Positions 61,370-64,000 of a stretch of DNA of 64,000 bases are shown here, one piece after another. The notes below the pieces were generated by a model that was not told where the DNA came from, did no database searches, and saw nothing but the letters and a program-made list of their open reading frames with translations. Numbering within the stretch: position 1 is the first letter of the stretch; each line of letters begins with the position of its first letter. This DNA comes from Acidobacteriota bacterium (GTDB lineage Bacteria > Actinomycetota > Acidimicrobiia > Acidimicrobiales > Microtrichaceae): the NCBI GenBank assembly GCA_003577145.1, contig QEUP01000002.1, positions 1 to 64,000 of the forward strand, read 5' to 3'. Position numbers and translations under genes: made by a program.

Positions 61370-61996
61370 TCAGTTGGTGTTACAGGCGCTCTGGAGCGAA
61401 GGTGGGAAGTCGCTGCAGTCGTCGTTCTCGACCCAGGCGCCTCCCTGCGCCTCGTAGCGAAGGGTCTCGTCGTAGTCGGGGGTGCTGGCTGCCACGACCG
61501 CGAAGCCGTCTTCACACTGCACGCTCTCGACTGTCACGCCCTCGCCGACGATGCTCTGGAACTCCTGCTCGGTGCACGCTGGGGTACCGCCACCGCCGGT
61601 GGTGGACGTCGAGGAGCCGCCTCCACCTCCGGACAACGCCCTTTCCATGGCGGCTTCGGTGTTGGGTCCCCACTTGCCGTCAGCGGTGAGGCCCTCGGCC
61701 TCCTGGAAGGCGATCAGCGCCGATTCGGTCTCGTCGCCGCACTCGCCGTCGATCTCGCCGTCGTAGTAGCCGAGCGTCTCGAGGTCCTGCTGGATCGTCT
61801 CGACCGTGTCTTTCGACAAGTCGCCGCATTCCTGGAGGTCCTCGACGGTCGAGGACGTAGTCGATTCCTCGGTTGTCGAGGTTGTGGTCTCCTCGGTGGT
61901 CGTCGTGGTCGGCGACGAGTCGTCGCTGCTGCAAGCTGCCGCGAGCAGTACTGCGAACAGCATTACGGCCGATGAGCGGACGATACGAGAGGTCAT
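61370..61996 (-). CDS. Peptidoglycan-binding-domain lipoprotein
   Basis: 208 residues. Signal peptide with lipobox LAAAC (Cys about 22), a Thr/Glu-rich linker, a PG_binding_1 domain (about 62-118: IQQDLETLGYYDGEIDGECGDETESALIAFQEAEGL in pieces, WGPNTEAAM), a Gly/Ser linker and a ~70-residue C-terminal domain with four Cys (PACTEQ, VQCEDG, DDCSDF, SACNTN) likely forming disulfides. Exported and wall-associated. Confidence 0.85.
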   Translation of the reverse strand: MTSRIVRSSAVMLFAVLLAAACSSDDSSPTTTTTEETTTSTTEESTTSSTVEDLQECGDLSKDTVETIQQDLETLGYYDGEIDGECGDETESALIAFQEAEGLTADGKWGPNTEAAMERALSGGGGGSSTSTTGGGGTPACTEQEFQSIVGEGVTVESVQCEDGFAVVAASTPDYDETLRYEAQGGAWVENDDCSDFPPSLQSACNTN

Positions 61997-62078
61997 GGCA
62001 GTCTCCTGAGCTCCGGGTCAGGGCGGGACATTACCCGACTGCGCTCACACGTGACGTCTGCACCTCACCGACGGGTGT

Positions 62079-63068
62079 TCAGCCGTGCTGCCAGATGCGG
62101 TGCTGGAGCTTGCGCTGTCCCTCGAGCCCGATCTGATCGAGGGCGGCGATCTCGGGGCCGTCGAGCTGCCAGCCGAGTGCACCGGCGTTCTCGGTTGCCT
62201 GCTCGGCGTTCTTGGCACCTGGTATAGGCACCGCGCCCTTGGCGATGATCCAGTTGAGTGCCACCTGCGAGGGTGTGCGGCCGTGCTCCTCGCCTATGCG
62301 TTGCAGTTCACCCACGATCCGATCCACCTGCTCCATGGGGTGCCCGGAGAAGTTGCGTTTGCCGGGCGGCGGGTTGGAGACCGAGTACTTGCCCGTCAAC
62401 CGGCCCTGTCCGATCGGCGAATAGGCGAGGGGGACGACTCCCAGCCGGCGGCAGGCCGCTAGCAGGCCGGTCGACTCCGGTCGGCGCCGCAGCAGCGAGT
62501 ACTCGATCTGGTTCGACGCGAGCGCCATCCCTCGGGCGGCAAGCTCCGAGTGAATGGCCCCCATCTCCCGATTCGAGTAGTTGGAGACGCCAGCAGCTCG
62601 GATGAGCCCCTCCTGGTGAGCCGCGGCGAGCGCGTCGGCCATGGCGGCGTGAGAGCGCAGGCTGATGGGGCCGTGGATCTGGTAGAGGTCGATCGTCTCG
62701 ACTCCCAGCCGGTCCCGTGACGCTCTGGCAGCGGACAGCAGGGCTGTCCTCACGTTGAGCTTCCATGGCGAAGGCATGAACTTGGTGGCGATCACGAGCT
62801 GGTGGCGTCGCGTGGGATCCTCGGCTATGAGCCGGCCGATGATCCGCTCGCTGCGGCCGCCGCCGTAGACCTCTGCGGTGTCGAAGAGGCTTATTCCGGC
62901 GTCGAGGGACACCTCCCACGCGTCCCTGATGGTGTCCTCGGTGAAATCGGCGTCGTAGCCGCCCATGCCCCACGTGGCCTTGTCCCCCCATGCCCAGGTA
63001 CCCACACCCAACCGGATGCTGGGCGTGGGGCAGCCGGCGAAGGTGATCTGGTCCTCGCTCATGGGCAC
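62079..63068 (-). CDS. Aldo/keto reductase
   Basis: 329 residues. Tetrad residues lie in LFDTAEVYGGG (Asp and Tyr), IATKF (Lys) and LYQIHGP (His). NADPH-binding C-terminal segment AVPIPGAKNAEQATENAGA. It reduces aldehydes or ketones with NADPH in the cytoplasm. Start ATG 63068 or 63062. Divergent from gabD2 across a 119-bp gap. Confidence 0.92.
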   Translation of the reverse strand: MPMSEDQITFAGCPTPSIRLGVGTWAWGDKATWGMGGYDADFTEDTIRDAWEVSLDAGISLFDTAEVYGGGRSERIIGRLIAEDPTRRHQLVIATKFMPSPWKLNVRTALLSAARASRDRLGVETIDLYQIHGPISLRSHAAMADALAAAHQEGLIRAAGVSNYSNREMGAIHSELAARGMALASNQIEYSLLRRRPESTGLLAACRRLGVVPLAYSPIGQGRLTGKYSVSNPPPGKRNFSGHPMEQVDRIVGELQRIGEEHGRTPSQVALNWIIAKGAVPIPGAKNAEQATENAGALGWQLDGPEIAALDQIGLEGQRKLQHRIWQHG

Positions 63069-63146
63069 TCGACGCTACTACCCCCGATTTGGGATCGTTG
63101 GAGCGCGCCAGGCGAGGCCTTTCGATCCCGGAGCCTGTACTTTCGG

Positions 63147-63171
63147 GACCGACGAGACCGACGAGACCGAC
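63147..63171. repeat. Short 9-bp tandem repeat in divergent gap
   Basis: GACCGACGA repeated about 2.8 times, 17 bp before the gabD2 start. Simple repeat in the promoter or leader of gabD2. Confidence 0.7.
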
Positions 63172-63187
63172 AACCGCGGAGGATGCC

Positions 63188-64000
63188 ATGTCCACTCAGC
63201 CAGATGTCGCTTGGCAGCAGTCCCGGGCGGATTCCGAGCCGATGCTTTCCGAACGTATCGATCCCGCCATGCTGGAGCGGCTGGCGAGCCGGGTCACGCT
63301 GGCCGATCCGGACCGCGCTGGCACCACTGTGCACACGCCGCTGACCGACGCGGTGATCGGCCGTGTTCCCGACGGGCAGCCCGATGACGTCATCGAGGCG
63401 GTACGGCGCGCCCGCGCGGCGCAGCAGGACTGGGCGCAGCGCAGCTTCGGTGACCGGGGAGCGGTCCTGGTGCGCTTCCATGACCTCGTGCTCGAGCGCC
63501 AGGACGAGGTGCTCGACTTGATCCAGCTCGAGTCGGGCAAGGCCCGGGCGCACGCATTCGAGGAGGTAGCAGACGCGGCGATCGTGGCGCGCTACTACGC
63601 GCACCACTCCGAGAAGCACCTCCGTCCTCGACGGCGCCAGGGTGCGCTCCCGCTGCTCACGACCACCACCGAATATCGCCACCCCAAGGGTGTGGTCGGC
63701 TTCATCGCGCCTTGGAACTACCCACTGAGCATGTCGATCACCGACGCTCTCCCGGCGCTGATGGCCGGCAACGGAGTGGTGCTCAAGCCTGATGCCATGA
63801 CCCCCTTCACCGCCCTGTGGGCCGTCGAGCTGTTGACCGAGGCGGGGCTACCCCGGGAGCTGTTCGGCGTGGTGAGCGGTCGCGGCACGGTCATCGGCAC
63901 ACCGATGATCGAGAACGTCGATTTCATCTGCTTCACCGGGAGCACCCGCACGGGTCGCATCATCGGCAGTCAGGCGGGTGAGCAGCTGATCGCCTGCTCG
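63188..64000 (+). CDS. gabD2: Succinate-semialdehyde dehydrogenase, N-terminal part (3' end outside window)
   Basis: 271 codons, still open at the right edge. ATG 63188 has GGAGGA upstream. The protein follows mycobacterial GabD2 closely in layout: ARAAQQDWAQRSFGDRGAVLVRFHDLVLE, LESGKARAHAFEEV, GFIAPWNYPLSMSITDALPALMAGNGVVLKPD and the NAD-binding FTGSTRTGR. Catalytic Glu and Cys lie beyond the window. It oxidises succinic semialdehyde to succinate; other aldehyde substrates are possible. Confidence 0.9.
   Translation, partial: MSTQPDVAWQQSRADSEPMLSERIDPAMLERLASRVTLADPDRAGTTVHTPLTDAVIGRVPDGQPDDVIEAVRRARAAQQDWAQRSFGDRGAVLVRFHDLVLERQDEVLDLIQLESGKARAHAFEEVADAAIVARYYAHHSEKHLRPRRRQGALPLLTTTTEYRHPKGVVGFIAPWNYPLSMSITDALPALMAGNGVVLKPDAMTPFTALWAVELLTEAGLPRELFGVVSGRGTVIGTPMIENVDFICFTGSTRTGRIIGSQAGEQLIACS

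Noticed and set aside
1-64000. tRNA, rRNA, CRISPR or prophage genes
   Set aside because: None recognised by eye; no direct-repeat array, integrase, capsid or conserved RNA segment was seen. A covariance-model scan would be needed to be certain for small RNAs.

Overview
The window is a high-GC, gene-dense bacterial chromosome segment. The gene repertoire points to an actinobacterium: a GabD2-type semialdehyde dehydrogenase, a DUF385 (F420H2-dependent) reductase, thiolase/DUF35 pairs, many TetR regulators and many GTG/TTG starts. An Acidimicrobiia-like lineage is plausible, but no rRNA or taxonomic marker is present, so this is inference. I saw no rRNA, tRNA, CRISPR array or intact transposase.

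Layout. 1-4069: two tandem arylsulfatase genes; the first is cut by the window edge and the second is broken by a 161-bp deletion. 4315-10186: SDR, SulP anion transporter, MFS exporter, DUF6174-type lipoprotein, APH-like phosphotransferase. 10394-13848: secreted subtilase, VapBC toxin-antitoxin pair, inorganic pyrophosphatase, CBS protein, then a gap holding a MITE-like inverted-repeat element. 14214-21755: TetR, GH3 glycosidase, hotdog thioesterase, 3-hydroxyisobutyrate dehydrogenase-like protein, GH78 rhamnosidase. 21759-25465: enoyl-CoA hydratase remnant, Maf, DusB and an apparently circularly permuted phosphodiesterase. 25557-31294: lipid/CoA genes (thiolase, DUF35, TetR, nitronate monooxygenase, USP, enoyl-CoA hydratase) and a DUF308 membrane protein. 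31298-39583: SDR, metallophosphoesterase, a microprotein coupled to a P-type ATPase with a non-canonical M4 motif, and a tightly overlapping cobalt/nickel ECF operon (cbiM, PDGLE, cbiQ, cbiO) divergent from a Fur-family regulator.

39634-43552 holds a decayed vapBC locus followed by the most intriguing system here: an ArsR-rhodanese regulator divergent from a methyltransferase, TusA-like, DsrE-like and MFS operon. It has twin operators and a duplicated ribosome-binding-site/start segment that makes an overlapping leader peptide. I read it as a reactive-sulfur (or related chalcogen) sensing, trafficking and export module.

43669-51850: GH1 glucosidase, GYD protein, DUF6159 membrane protein, a sulfurylase-like/APS-kinase protein with degenerate sulfurylase motifs, then a lipoprotein divergent from an OmpR-type two-component system with phased repeats between them. 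51984-58946: a TetR-controlled divergent catabolic locus. One arm runs from a class III aminotransferase fused to an SCP2 sterol-carrier domain, through EthD, SDR and alcohol dehydrogenase, to the DUF385 reductase; the other arm is TetR and an amidohydrolase. 58904-64000: DUF4239 membrane protein, DUF2252 protein, peptidoglycan-binding lipoprotein, aldo/keto reductase, and gabD2 running off the right edge.
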